Source: Nocardioides albidus
GTDB taxonomy: Bacteria; Actinomycetota; Actinomycetes; Propionibacteriales; Nocardioidaceae
DNA length: 37,016 bases
Reading direction: 5' to 3'
NCBI RefSeq assembly: GCF_006335005.1
Contig: NZ_VDMP01000023.1
Coordinates: 1 to 37,016 of the forward strand
Position 1 is the first letter of the stretch. The number at the start of each line of letters is the position of its first letter. The notes below the pieces were generated by a model that was given only the letters and a program-made list of their open reading frames with translations, was not told the DNA's origin and searched no databases. Positions 24,114 to 32,137 of the stretch are shown here, piece by piece. The translations under genes were made by a program, and so were the position numbers.

Positions 24114-26285
24114 TCAGTCGAGGGCCGGCACCCGCTGCTCCTCGGCCGCGGGCGGTCCCTCCACCGTGGAGTCGCCCCGGTCGAGCTTGCTCGGCCACCA
24201 GATCTTCCCGCCCAGGTCGAGGTTCAGGGCGGTCACCAGGACCGACCGGACGATCATCGTGTCGAGCAGGACGCCGAGGGCCACCGTCGTACCGAGCTGG
24301 AGGGTGAAGGTCATCGGCATCGTGCCCAGCATCGCGAACGTCGCCGCGAGGACCAGGCCCGCCGAGGTGATCACGCCACCGGTGGAGGACAGAGCGATCA
24401 GCGAGCCGATCCGGGTCCCGTGCGCCGCTGCCTCCTCGCGCACCCGGGTCATCAGGAAGATGTTGTAGTCGATGCCGAGGGCGACGAGGAAGACGAACGC
24501 GAACAGGGGGAAGCCGGGATCGGTGTGCTCGCGGCCGTAGACCAGGTCGAACACCAGGCCGGAGAGACCGAGCGCCGCGCCGAACGACAAGATGACGGTT
24601 CCGATCAGCAGGACCGGCGCCAGGATCGACCTCAGCAGTCCGGCCAGGATCAGCAGGACCGCCGCCAGGACGATCGGGATGATCACCTTGTTGTCCCGTG
24701 CCGAGGCATCCATGATGTCGATCGACACCGCGGTCATGCCCGTGGTGAGCGCGTCCGCCCCGGGCACGTCGTGGACCGCCGCGCGGACGTCCTCGACGGC
24801 CGCCGCCGCGGCGTCGGAGTAGGGGTCGCTCGTGAGGTCGGCGACGATCAGGGCCGTGCCGTCCTTGCTCGCGACCTCCATCGGCGCGGCGATCCCGTCG
24901 ACACCGGACATCGCCGCGATCACGTCGTCGGCGTGGTCGGCGCTGGCCACCACCTGGATCGGGGTGCTGGCGTCGACGAGGCCGTGCTCGACCAGGATCG
25001 TCTGGCCGATCACCGAGTCCTGGTCGGTGGTGTACTGCTCGTCGCTCGGGATGCCGCCCGTGTCGAGCCGCAGGAAGCCCAGGCAGAGGAGAGCCAGCGC
25101 GGCCGCCGTACCGATCCACACCACGCGCGGACGAGGGGCGATGCTGCGGCCGACCTTCGCCCACAGTCCGGAGGCCGTCGGCTCGGCGCTGCCGAAGTGA
25201 GGCACGAAGGGCCAGAACACCCAGCGGCCGCAGATCACCAGCAGGGCGGGCAGCAGGGTGACCATCACGACGAAGGTGACCGCGACGCCGACGGCGTTGG
25301 CCGGGCCCATGCCGGCGGTGGAGTTGAGGTCGGCGAACATCAGGCAGAGCAGGCCGACCACGACGGTCGCCGAGCTGGCCAGGATGGCGGGGGCGGCGCG
25401 GTGCAGGGCGAAGGCCATCGCCTCGTGCCGGTCCTCGTGGCGCCGCAGCTCCTCGCGATAGCGGGCGACGAGGAGGAGGGCGTAGTCGGTGCCGGCGCCG
25501 ATGACGAGCACGGTGAGGATGAACTGCGTCTGGCCGTTGACGGTGAGGCTGGTGTTCTTGGCGAGCAGGTAGAGCACGCCCATCGCGGCTCCGAGACCCA
25601 CGACGGCCGTGAGGATCGGCAGCAGCCACAGGATCGGGCTGCGGTAGGTGACGAGCAGGATGAGGACGACGACGCCGAGCGTGATCAGCAGCAGGTTGCT
25701 GTCGCCCGAGGAGAAGATCGTCGCCGCATCGGCGCTCTGACCACCCGCGCCGGCGAGGTAGGAATCCACGCCGTCGATCGCGATGATCTTGTCGATCTTC
25801 GGCTTCAGGTCGGGCAGCACCTCCCACAGCTTGTCGCCGTAGTTGACGGTGAACTCGAGCTTGGCGACCTGGCCGTCCTCGGACACGAACGGCGTGGGGA
25901 CGCCCGCGGCCTGCGCGCCCTGCGGGCTGAGGACGTTGCTGACGCCGTCGAGCTTGCCGATCTCGCCGGCCTGCGTCTCGATGTCCGCGAGGTCGGCGTC
26001 GGTGAGACCCGACGCGCGGTGGTAGACGACGGTCGTGCCGACGTCGTAGGGGTCCTGGAAGGCCTCGAGCTTCTCGAAGGCCTTCGTCGACTCGGCGCTG
26101 TCGGGCAGCCAGGACTCGGTCTCGTTGTTCTGGACGTCGATGAGCTTGCCCGCGAGGGACGCGAGTCCGCCGGCGATCACGATGACCGCGATGAGGACGA
26201 TCCACTTGGTGACGGGGCCGGTCAGCTTGCCGGCGATCTGACGGTGCATGGCGCTCACACTTCCACTGGGCGGGGACATCGGCAT
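24114..26285 (-). CDS. MMPL family RND-type transporter
   Basis: The product is 723 aa, an inner-membrane exporter of the MmpL/RND class. An N-terminal helix (WIVLIAVIVIAGGLASL) is followed by a periplasmic domain (about 50-190). A helix bundle then carries GTDYALLLVARYREE with Asp267, followed by a second periplasmic domain (about 400-500) and a second bundle with GIDYNIFLMTRVREE and Asp606. The paired Asp-Tyr motifs match the proton-relay sites of MmpL proteins. ATG 26285 follows GGAGGAA with 5 nt spacing. It lies between the LLM oxidoreductase and fbiC on the same strand. Cargo is probably a lipid or other hydrophobic compound; it cannot be read from sequence. Confidence 0.9.
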   Translation of the reverse strand: MPMSPPSGSVSAMHRQIAGKLTGPVTKWIVLIAVIVIAGGLASLAGKLIDVQNNETESWLPDSAESTKAFEKLEAFQDPYDVGTTVVYHRASGLTDADLADIETQAGEIGKLDGVSNVLSPQGAQAAGVPTPFVSEDGQVAKLEFTVNYGDKLWEVLPDLKPKIDKIIAIDGVDSYLAGAGGQSADAATIFSSGDSNLLLITLGVVVLILLVTYRSPILWLLPILTAVVGLGAAMGVLYLLAKNTSLTVNGQTQFILTVLVIGAGTDYALLLVARYREELRRHEDRHEAMAFALHRAAPAILASSATVVVGLLCLMFADLNSTAGMGPANAVGVAVTFVVMVTLLPALLVICGRWVFWPFVPHFGSAEPTASGLWAKVGRSIAPRPRVVWIGTAAALALLCLGFLRLDTGGIPSDEQYTTDQDSVIGQTILVEHGLVDASTPIQVVASADHADDVIAAMSGVDGIAAPMEVASKDGTALIVADLTSDPYSDAAAAAVEDVRAAVHDVPGADALTTGMTAVSIDIMDASARDNKVIIPIVLAAVLLILAGLLRSILAPVLLIGTVILSFGAALGLSGLVFDLVYGREHTDPGFPLFAFVFLVALGIDYNIFLMTRVREEAAAHGTRIGSLIALSSTGGVITSAGLVLAATFAMLGTMPMTFTLQLGTTVALGVLLDTMIVRSVLVTALNLDLGGKIWWPSKLDRGDSTVEGPPAAEEQRVPALD

Positions 26286-26383
26286 CGGGATTCCTCCGGG
26301 TCCGACCCTGAGACCGCCCCTGATTCATCGCCGGACGGGAACTCTTTGCCAAGTGGCCGCACGCCCGTCCCCCACCAGACACC

Positions 26384-26418
26384 CGACGGCCCCGGGATGT
26401 GACATCCCGGGGCCGTCG
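26384..26418 (-). terminator. 17-bp perfect stem terminator of the LLM gene
   Basis: Bases 26384-26400 and 26402-26418 are perfect inverted copies around a single G (in practice a 3-5-nt loop). It lies 20 bp past the stop of the LLM gene on the minus strand and has no U-run. The remaining gap 26286-26383 holds only the mmpL ribosome site. Confidence 0.7.
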
Positions 26419-26438
26419 TCGAGGCGGTTGCGCAGCCG

Positions 26439-27476
26439 TCAGGCGACCCACTCCTTGAGCTGCGCGATGGTCCCGGCCGGGTCGGCGCTGGCCGGGGAGA
26501 CCGAGAGGGAGGTGACGCCGGACTCCTTGAAGGCCGCGATCCGCTCCTTGACGTACGACGCCGGGCCGACCAGGTTGCCTGCCTCGAGCCACTCCAGCGG
26601 CACCGCCGCCTCGGCCTCCTTCTTCTTGCCCGACAGGTAGAGGTCCTGGATCTCCTTGGCCTCCTTCTCGAAGCCGTACTCGCAGGCCAGCTGGTTGTAG
26701 AAGTTCTTGTCCCGTGCTCCCATGCCGCCGACGTACAGGGCGTACGTCGGGCGCATGAGGTCGAGCAGCGCCTTCGTCTCCGGGCCCTCGCCGATCGCGA
26801 CCATGCCGCCGGCGCTGATCTCGAGCGGCTCGAGGTCGGGCGAGCGCTTGGCGGCGCCGGCCGCGAGCGATGCGCCCCAGACCTGCTGGGCCCTCTCGGG
26901 GTAGTAGAGGAAGGGCAGCCAGCCGTCGGCGACCTCGGCGGTCATCGCGACGTTCTTGTCGCCGAGCGCGGCGACCCAGATGGGCAGGTCCGCCCGCTCG
27001 GGCCGGTTGAGCAGCTTGAGCGGCTTGCCGAGCCCGAGTCCCTGGCCCTCGGGCAGGGGGACCTGGACCGTCTTGCCCTGGAAGTCGAGGCGCTCGCCGC
27101 GCAGTCCGGCTCGCACCACCTCGATCACCTCGCGGGTGCGGGTCAGCGGGCGATCGTAGGGCATGCCGTGGAAGCCCTCGATGACCTGCGGACCGGACGC
27201 GCCGAGGCCCAGGATGCCGCGGCCGCCCGAGACGTTGTCGAGTCCGGCCGCGGTCTGCAGGAGCGTGCCGGGGGTGCGCGAGTAGACGTTGAGGATGCCG
27301 GCGCCGATCTCCACGGTCTCGGTCTTCGCGGCGAGATAGCCCATCAGTGTGGGCGCATCGAAGCCGTAGGGCTCGGCCACCCAGATGGTGTCCAGGCCGG
27401 CCTTCTCGAGCGCGGCGACCTGGTCGGCCGACTCGCGCGGGTTGCCTGCGTAGACGAGGGGCATCGACAGCTTCAT
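26439..27476 (-). CDS. LLM class F420-dependent oxidoreductase (Rv3520c-like)
   Basis: The product is 345 aa, a luciferase-like TIM barrel that uses reduced F420. Typical features are the N-terminal strand MKLSMPLVYAG, WVAEPYGFDAPTLMGYLAAKT, GAGILNVYSRTP, and the phosphate-binding region around GLGASGPQVIEGFHG. The overall pattern resembles the mycobacterial Rv3520c group, whose namesake lies in the KstR-controlled steroid region; this similarity is from memory. ATG 27476 follows a GGAAGGGA ribosome site. The gene is divergent from the F420 reductase gene and upstream of mmpL and fbiC. The substrate is unknown; a ketone or steroid-like compound is plausible. Confidence 0.9.
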   Translation of the reverse strand: MKLSMPLVYAGNPRESADQVAALEKAGLDTIWVAEPYGFDAPTLMGYLAAKTETVEIGAGILNVYSRTPGTLLQTAAGLDNVSGGRGILGLGASGPQVIEGFHGMPYDRPLTRTREVIEVVRAGLRGERLDFQGKTVQVPLPEGQGLGLGKPLKLLNRPERADLPIWVAALGDKNVAMTAEVADGWLPFLYYPERAQQVWGASLAAGAAKRSPDLEPLEISAGGMVAIGEGPETKALLDLMRPTYALYVGGMGARDKNFYNQLACEYGFEKEAKEIQDLYLSGKKKEAEAAVPLEWLEAGNLVGPASYVKERIAAFKESGVTSLSVSPASADPAGTIAQLKEWVA

Positions 27477-27634
27477 GGCGGTCCCTTCCGGCCTTCCGGC
27501 CACATGGGCGGCGCCGGCGGAGGTCGCCGACGGCACAACGGTGACGGGAATGCTGTCACAGTCCCTCCGATCCTCCGCCCGTGTCCGCGGTGAGACCCGG
27601 CGCGGGCCGTGGACCGGTCGTGATAGGAGGGAGC

Positions 27635-28348
27635 GTGACTTCTGAGACCACTCCCGCCACGCCCGCCCGCTACACCGTCGCCGTCATCGGCGGCACCGGA
27701 CCGCAGGGCAAGGGCCTGGGCTACCGGTTCGCGCGCCACGGCCACGACATCGTCCTCGGCTCCCGCGCGGCCGAGAAGGCGGAGGCCGTCGCGGCCGAGG
27801 TCTCCGAGCGCCTCGGCTCGGTCGACGGCGCCGGCTCGGCCCGCGGCGCCACGAACGCCGACGCGATCGCCGCCGCTGACGTCGTCCTCCTCGCCGTGCC
27901 GTACGACGGCCACGACGAGCTCGTCGCCTCCCTGGCCGCCGACGGGGCGCTGGACGGCAAGACGGTCATCTCCTGCGTGAACCCGCTCGCCTTCGACAAG
28001 CGCGGCGCCCACGGTCGCGTCATCAACGGCGGCGAGGGATCGGCCGCGGAGTCGGCCGCCGAGCTCGTGCCCGGCGCGACGGTGGTCGGCGCCTTCCACA
28101 ACGTCGCCGCGCCCTCGCTGTGGGGCGACGACGAGTTCCTCGACGAGGACGTGATCGTGGTCGGCGACTCGGTCGAGGGCAAGCAGGTCGCGATCGACCT
28201 GGCCGCCTCGGTGACCGGCCGGCCCGGTGTCGACGGCGGGAAGCTCCGCCTCGCGCGGGTGCTCGAGCCGTTCACCGCGGTGCTGATCTCGATCAACCGG
28301 AAGTACAAGACCCACTCGGGCCTGCGGATCACCGGGCTCGATCACTGA
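27635..28348 (+). CDS. npdG: NADPH-dependent F420 reductase
   Basis: The product is 237 aa and interconverts NADPH and reduced F420. The N-terminal Rossmann motif GGTGPQGKGLGYRFA and the following GSR, which binds the 2'-phosphate of NADPH, are diagnostic. VLLAVPYDG, ISCVNPLAF, VVGAFHNVAAP and the C-terminal LEPFTAVLISINR complete the family pattern. The GTG at 27635 follows AGGAGGG. The gene is divergent from the LLM oxidoreductase, with a 158-bp gap holding GTGAC-N9-GTCAC (27541-27559) as a weak operator candidate. With fbiC it indicates that this locus both makes and uses F420. Confidence 0.93.
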   Translation: MTSETTPATPARYTVAVIGGTGPQGKGLGYRFARHGHDIVLGSRAAEKAEAVAAEVSERLGSVDGAGSARGATNADAIAAADVVLLAVPYDGHDELVASLAADGALDGKTVISCVNPLAFDKRGAHGRVINGGEGSAAESAAELVPGATVVGAFHNVAAPSLWGDDEFLDEDVIVVGDSVEGKQVAIDLAASVTGRPGVDGGKLRLARVLEPFTAVLISINRKYKTHSGLRITGLDH

Positions 28349-28363
28349 GTCCGGCGCCGGGGC

Positions 28364-28379
28364 GGCCCGTCAGCGGGCC
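28364..28379. terminator. Short GC hairpin between convergent genes
   Basis: GGCCCG and CGGGCC flank the tetraloop TCAG, which includes the stop codon of the minus-strand gene. It lies between npdG and the sigma-factor partner gene. Confidence 0.4.
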
Positions 28380-29383
28380 TCCCCGACCAGGCGGTCGATG
28401 ATCGCGGCGGCCTCCGGCCCGGGGGACCAGACGGAGTGGTCGTCCGGATCGGTGGCGAACCGGCCGTTGCCGCACCCCGCGCGGATGTCGATCCGGTCGC
28501 CCCAGGAAGTGAAGCCGACGATGCGGGGCAGCCTGCCCGGGTCGCAGTCGACGTAGGCGGCGTTCCTCTCGGTGTTCGCCGCCATGTCGGTGAGCAGGGT
28601 GGCGAGGTCGGCGGAGGAGATGTCGGCGCGGAGCCAGACGCCGCTGTTGAGGGTGTCCTCGACACAGATCGCCGCCACGGCGAGCTCCTGCGGCCGACCG
28701 AGCGTCGGCACCCGGCCGGCCTGATCGCAGTCGATCGCCGTGTGGTCCAGGGTCGCCGGGGGAGTGGCACCGCTGCGCTGTGCTCGCAACAGGTCGATGA
28801 ACCGCTTCCACGGTGCGTCGGCACCGAGCCGCTCGGTGCCGTTGACCACCACCGGGCGGCAGCCGTAGAGCTCGCCGGCAGCGACCTGTGTGGTGCCGTC
28901 CGCGTAGGCGAAGACCAGTTGGTAGCCCGGTCCGAGCTCACCGGTGCACAACACGTTCGGCCCGGGCGCGGCGAGTCCGTTGATCGCTGCCGCGATCTCG
29001 TCCACCCCGCTGACCAGCGCGTCGTCGGGCACCTCGATCGCACCCCCGAAACCCCTGCACAGGCGGACGGAGATCGCCCCGTCGGGGATGTGGTCGGGGC
29101 CGGCCTGGGTCCGGGTGTCGACGGGCTCGGCCGGGCAGCCGGTGACACCCGGTGCCGTAGGACCGCGATCCGTGGCGCCGTCCGGCGTGGCTCGACTGCC
29201 GCCCAGCAGCGCCATGCCGCCCGCCACCAGCACCACCGAGGCGGCAGTGCATCCGGCCGCCAGAATCGTCGTACGGCGGGCGCGGCGCGCCTTCACGCGT
29301 GCCCCGGCGGCGCGGTCGGGTGCCGCCGGGGGCGCCGGCACGGCCTCGGACAGGCCCTCGCGCAGCCACTGCTCGTCACTCAT
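28370..29383 (-). CDS. Membrane-anchored partner of the SigE-family sigma factor
   Basis: The product is 337 aa. A short N-terminal cytosolic part (WLREGLSEAVPAPP, then a basic RVKARRARR stretch) precedes one membrane helix (about 39-61) and a large extracytoplasmic domain with several Cys residues (positions near 83, 109, 147 and beyond) that could form disulphides. Genes of this shape commonly follow SigE-family sigma factors and are thought to act as anti-sigma or sensor proteins; no zinc-binding HxxxCxxC motif is seen. The start overlaps the sigma gene by 8 nt, so they are coupled. Function is inferred from context only. Confidence 0.75.
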   Translation of the reverse strand: MSDEQWLREGLSEAVPAPPAAPDRAAGARVKARRARRTTILAAGCTAASVVLVAGGMALLGGSRATPDGATDRGPTAPGVTGCPAEPVDTRTQAGPDHIPDGAISVRLCRGFGGAIEVPDDALVSGVDEIAAAINGLAAPGPNVLCTGELGPGYQLVFAYADGTTQVAAGELYGCRPVVVNGTERLGADAPWKRFIDLLRAQRSGATPPATLDHTAIDCDQAGRVPTLGRPQELAVAAICVEDTLNSGVWLRADISSADLATLLTDMAANTERNAAYVDCDPGRLPRIVGFTSWGDRIDIRAGCGNGRFATDPDDHSVWSPGPEAAAIIDRLVGEAR

Positions 29384-29900
29384 CGGCGGTCTCCTCTCGT
29401 CGCAGGCGGGGAGAGGAGCGCAGGGATCGGAGGGCTCGGGAGCACTGGCTCTTCACCGTGCCGACGCCGATTCCGAGGACGGCTGCGGTCTGCTGCTCGG
29501 TGAGGTCCTCGAAGTAGCGCAGCACGACCACCGCGCGCTGACCGCGGGGCAGCCCGTCGAGCGCCGCGACCAGGTCGTTGCGGGCGTCGCCGTCCTCCGC
29601 CCGGGAGGGCCGCTCCGGCAGGTTCTCGGTCGGACGCTCGGCCCGCCACCTGCGCCGCCACCAGGAGACGTAGGTGGTGTACATGACCCGGCGCACGTAG
29701 GCCTCGAAGCCGTCGGCGCCGACCCGGTCCCGCGCCCGCCACGACTTGGCCAGCGCCGTCTGCACCAGGTCCTCCGCGAGCTGGTGGTCGGTCGTCAACA
29801 GCCAAGCCGAGCGCCACAGCGCGTCGCCGCGGGCAGCCACGAACCCATCGAACCCATCGGGCTCCTCGGGCTCCTCGCCGGGCGCGGCACCGAGCGCCAT
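29376..29900 (-). CDS. SigE family RNA polymerase sigma-70 factor
   Basis: The product is 174 aa, an ECF-type sigma factor. Region 2 (FDGFVAARGDALWRSAWLLTTD to YVRRVMYTTYVSWWRRR) and region 4 (LPRGQRAVVVLRYFEDLTEQQTAAVLG followed by GTVKSQCSRAL) are complete. These match the actinobacterial SigE family (ECF41/SACE-like small group), not E. coli SigE. The start at 29900 has a poor ribosome site, and another frame is open up to 29931, so the exact start is unsure. The membrane partner gene overlaps its 3' end. It probably controls an envelope response. Confidence 0.88.
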   Translation of the reverse strand: MALGAAPGEEPEEPDGFDGFVAARGDALWRSAWLLTTDHQLAEDLVQTALAKSWRARDRVGADGFEAYVRRVMYTTYVSWWRRRWRAERPTENLPERPSRAEDGDARNDLVAALDGLPRGQRAVVVLRYFEDLTEQQTAAVLGIGVGTVKSQCSRALRSLRSSPRLRREETADE

Positions 29901-29970
29901 CGCGTCCCACCACCGTCCGCTTCATCGGCACCTCTCACCGGTAGAAGCGGTCGAGGACGCCGAAAGGTTG

Positions 29971-30513
29971 TCAGCCCGCCAGTCCCTCCACGACCTCGGC
30001 TCCGGGGGCCTGTCCGAACAGGTCCCCGGGCACGAGGAGCTTGGAGCGGCGCAGCCCGGACCCGATGATCGCCAGGTCCATCTCCGGGACCCGGGCGTCG
30101 ACGAGCAGGCGCCACCCCGCCGGCAGGCCGACCGGCGTGATGCCGCCGTACTCCATCCCGGACTCGGCCACCGCCCGCTCCAGCGGCAGGAACGACGGCT
30201 TGCGGACGTCGAGCAGCCGCTTCACGGTGTGGTTGACGTCGGCGCGGGTGTCGGCGCGGACCAGGCACGCGGCGACCCGCTCCTCGCCCTCCCGCTTGCC
30301 GGCGACCAGCACGCAGTTGGCGCCGGCCGTCATCGGCAGGTCGTACGCCGCGCTCATGGCGGCGGTGTCGGCATGCTCGGGGTCGATCTCCACGACCGCG
30401 ATCCGCTCGGCGCCGGGCCATCGGGACAGGGCTGCCGCGACGGGCGGGGCGACCAGCTCGGGGTGGTCGAGGGCGACGAGCGAGGCCAGCCCGGTCAGCT
30501 GGGGGAGGGTCAC
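29971..30513 (-). CDS. YbaK/EbsC-type aminoacyl-tRNA deacylase family protein
   Basis: The product is 180 aa of the YbaK/ProX editing-domain fold, which hydrolyses mischarged aminoacyl-tRNAs such as Cys-tRNA(Pro). The conserved core reads VKRLLDVRKPSFLP and then SGMEYGGITPVGLP, matching the family's Lys and GGxxP substrate loop. The N-terminal half includes TAGANCVLVAGKR. The GTG at 30513 overlaps the stop of the upstream small membrane gene by 4 nt, so it is the last gene of a coupled three-gene unit. Its link to the PspC protein in front is unclear and may simply reflect co-transcription. Confidence 0.85.
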   Translation of the reverse strand: MTLPQLTGLASLVALDHPELVAPPVAAALSRWPGAERIAVVEIDPEHADTAAMSAAYDLPMTAGANCVLVAGKREGEERVAACLVRADTRADVNHTVKRLLDVRKPSFLPLERAVAESGMEYGGITPVGLPAGWRLLVDARVPEMDLAIIGSGLRRSKLLVPGDLFGQAPGAEVVEGLAG

Positions 30514-30818
30514 TGCCAGCCCCGCATCCGGTGCTCGTCCCAGCTGTTGTGGTCCCAACCCTGGTCGTGGTGCCGGCCGCGCAGCACCGAGGCGATCAGC
30601 CCCGCCGCGCCGGCCGCCAGCCACGGCAGGCCCATGATCCAGCCGTTCCTCTCGATCTGCACGGTGTCGCTCGTGGACAGCGCCCACACGATGAGCAGGC
30701 CGGTGAACGCGATGCCCATGACCAGGTGGCCGGTGTTGACCGGGTGCCAGCCGGTACGGCGGTCCGCGGTGGGCCGCTCCTCGCGGGGGATCTCGGTGGT
30801 GTGCTCGTCGTAGCTCAT
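30510..30818 (-). CDS. Small two-helix membrane protein
   Basis: The product is 102 aa. A polar N-terminus (about 1-30) is followed by two hydrophobic segments (about 31-50 and 61-80) and a His/Trp/Asp-rich C-terminus (HHDQGWDHNSWDEHRMRGW) that might bind metal. It starts with an ATG overlapping the PspC gene stop (ATGA) and its stop overlaps the YbaK gene start. I do not recognise a named family. Context suggests a membrane-stress accessory protein; no function can be stated. Confidence 0.72.
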   Translation of the reverse strand: MSYDEHTTEIPREERPTADRRTGWHPVNTGHLVMGIAFTGLLIVWALSTSDTVQIERNGWIMGLPWLAAGAAGLIASVLRGRHHDQGWDHNSWDEHRMRGWQ

Positions 30819-31993
30819 GCTGCGCTCCGGAACTCGATCTGGCCGAGGTCGAGGTCGGCGTCGATGGTCAGGGTCGGGGCCTCGGCGACGGTGCCGTTGT
30901 CGCCGCTGGCGTCGTCGCTGGTCGTCTTGCCGAACATGGCGACCTCGCCAGCGTCGAGGGTGCCCCTGGCCTCCACGTTGAGGCCCTCCTTCGGCACGAT
31001 CACCAGGATGCGACCGACGCCGAGTTCGAGGTCGAGCGTCCTGCCGTCGAGCGCGTCAAGGTCGCGGACGTCGGTCAGGTCGATCCGGATCTCGCCGACG
31101 CCCAGGTCGTAGGAGCTCTTCAGGTCCGACGCCTGCTGCAGCACCGGCCGCTGCTCCCCGACCTCGAGGCTGTCGGCGACCGAGGTGACGGCGGTGACGC
31201 CGGCGGCGAGAAGGCCGACCAGGATAAGCCCGCCGGCCCGGCCGTAGAAGGCGCCGACCAGGAGCATCAGCCCGATGACGCCCAACACCGTCGCGGGATA
31301 CGCCGACGGGACGACGTCGACGCCCGCCAGGTCCAACGTGGCCAGGGCGCCGAGGCCGAGCGCGGCCAGGCCGAGGGTGAAGGGGAACAGCAGCGGTCCG
31401 CGCTTGCGCGGGTCGACCGGGCGGCGGTACGCCGGAGCCGGGGCCCGGTAGGCCGAGTAGGTCGCGCCGGGGGCGCCGGGGGCGCCGGGCTCCGGGGCCG
31501 GGGGCGGGGGAGGCGGGACGGGGGTGCCACCCATCCACGGGTGCGGCGGGCCGCCCGGCTTGACGGCGTTCTTGCCGGCGAGCACCACGATGAGGATCAG
31601 CCCGAGCGCGAGCGCCGGCCAGGGGAAGCCGGGTCCGCCGACGGTGTCGCCGATGACCGAGGCGATCGCGACCACGCCGCCGACGATCAGCACCGCGGTG
31701 CGGATGCCCTCGTCGACCCGGATCACCGTGTCCTCGGTGCCCTCCTCCGGAACGAACAGCCAGCACACGGCGTACAGGATCAGGCCACCGCCGCCGAAGA
31801 AGGTGAGGACGACGAACGCGATCCGCACCAGCAGCGGGTCGATGTCGAGGTGCCGTGCGACCCCCGCGGCGACACCGGCGACCTTGCGGTCGTCGCGGCT
31901 GCGGCGGAGTCGGGCGAGGTCGCGGACCTCGTCGCGGGTGACCCGGGGGCCCTCGCGGCGAGGCTCGTTCTCGGTGTCGGTCGGTGCGTTCAT
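30815..31993 (-). CDS. PspC-domain protein with LiaF-like C-terminus
   Basis: The product is 392 aa. The cytosolic N-terminus leads into a PspC domain (about 27-90, RKVAGVAAGVARHLDIDPLLVRIAF). Further membrane segments (about 100-140 and 210-275) are separated by a Pro/Gly/Ala-rich linker (about 150-190). The C-terminal beta-rich domain (about 300-392, with YDLGVGEIRIDLTDV and LDLELGVGRILVIVP) resembles the LiaF/VraT sensor domain. LiaF proteins restrain a histidine kinase until the envelope is stressed. A PspC-containing kinase is encoded divergently, so a LiaFSR-like trio is plausible. ATG 31993 follows GGAGG at short spacing; an earlier start up to 32068 cannot be excluded. Confidence 0.88.
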   Translation of the reverse strand: MNAPTDTENEPRREGPRVTRDEVRDLARLRRSRDDRKVAGVAAGVARHLDIDPLLVRIAFVVLTFFGGGGLILYAVCWLFVPEEGTEDTVIRVDEGIRTAVLIVGGVVAIASVIGDTVGGPGFPWPALALGLILIVVLAGKNAVKPGGPPHPWMGGTPVPPPPPPAPEPGAPGAPGATYSAYRAPAPAYRRPVDPRKRGPLLFPFTLGLAALGLGALATLDLAGVDVVPSAYPATVLGVIGLMLLVGAFYGRAGGLILVGLLAAGVTAVTSVADSLEVGEQRPVLQQASDLKSSYDLGVGEIRIDLTDVRDLDALDGRTLDLELGVGRILVIVPKEGLNVEARGTLDAGEVAMFGKTTSDDASGDNGTVAEAPTLTIDADLDLGQIEFRSAA

Positions 31994-32039
31994 GTCCTCC
32001 AGCCTGCTGTCTCCCCGGCCTGCGGACCATCGGGGACAG

Positions 32040-32128
32040 CCCTGATCCTGCCGCATCGCCCCGGGCACGGGATCAGGGTCGGGTCAGGGTCCTTCCCCCT
32101 GCTGGCGCGTCCCGCGCTGTGTGACGAT
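32040..32128. promoter_or_regulatory. Divergent regulatory gap of the PspC two-component locus
   Basis: CCCTGATCC (32040-32048) and GGATCAGGG (32070-32078) are perfect inverted repeats 21 bp apart. TCAGGGTC at 32073-32080 is repeated directly 11 bp further on. GACGAT (32123-32128) is a possible -10, 9 nt before the kinase ATG. The response regulator is the natural ligand for the repeats. Confidence 0.4.
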
Positions 32129-32137
32129 GGAACAACC

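Noticed and set aside
29380..29931. Alternative minus-strand frame across the sigma factor gene
   Set aside because: The 174-aa frame has complete sigma regions 2 and 4; the alternative gives only Arg/Ala-rich sequence. It leaves the sigma start codon slightly uncertain.
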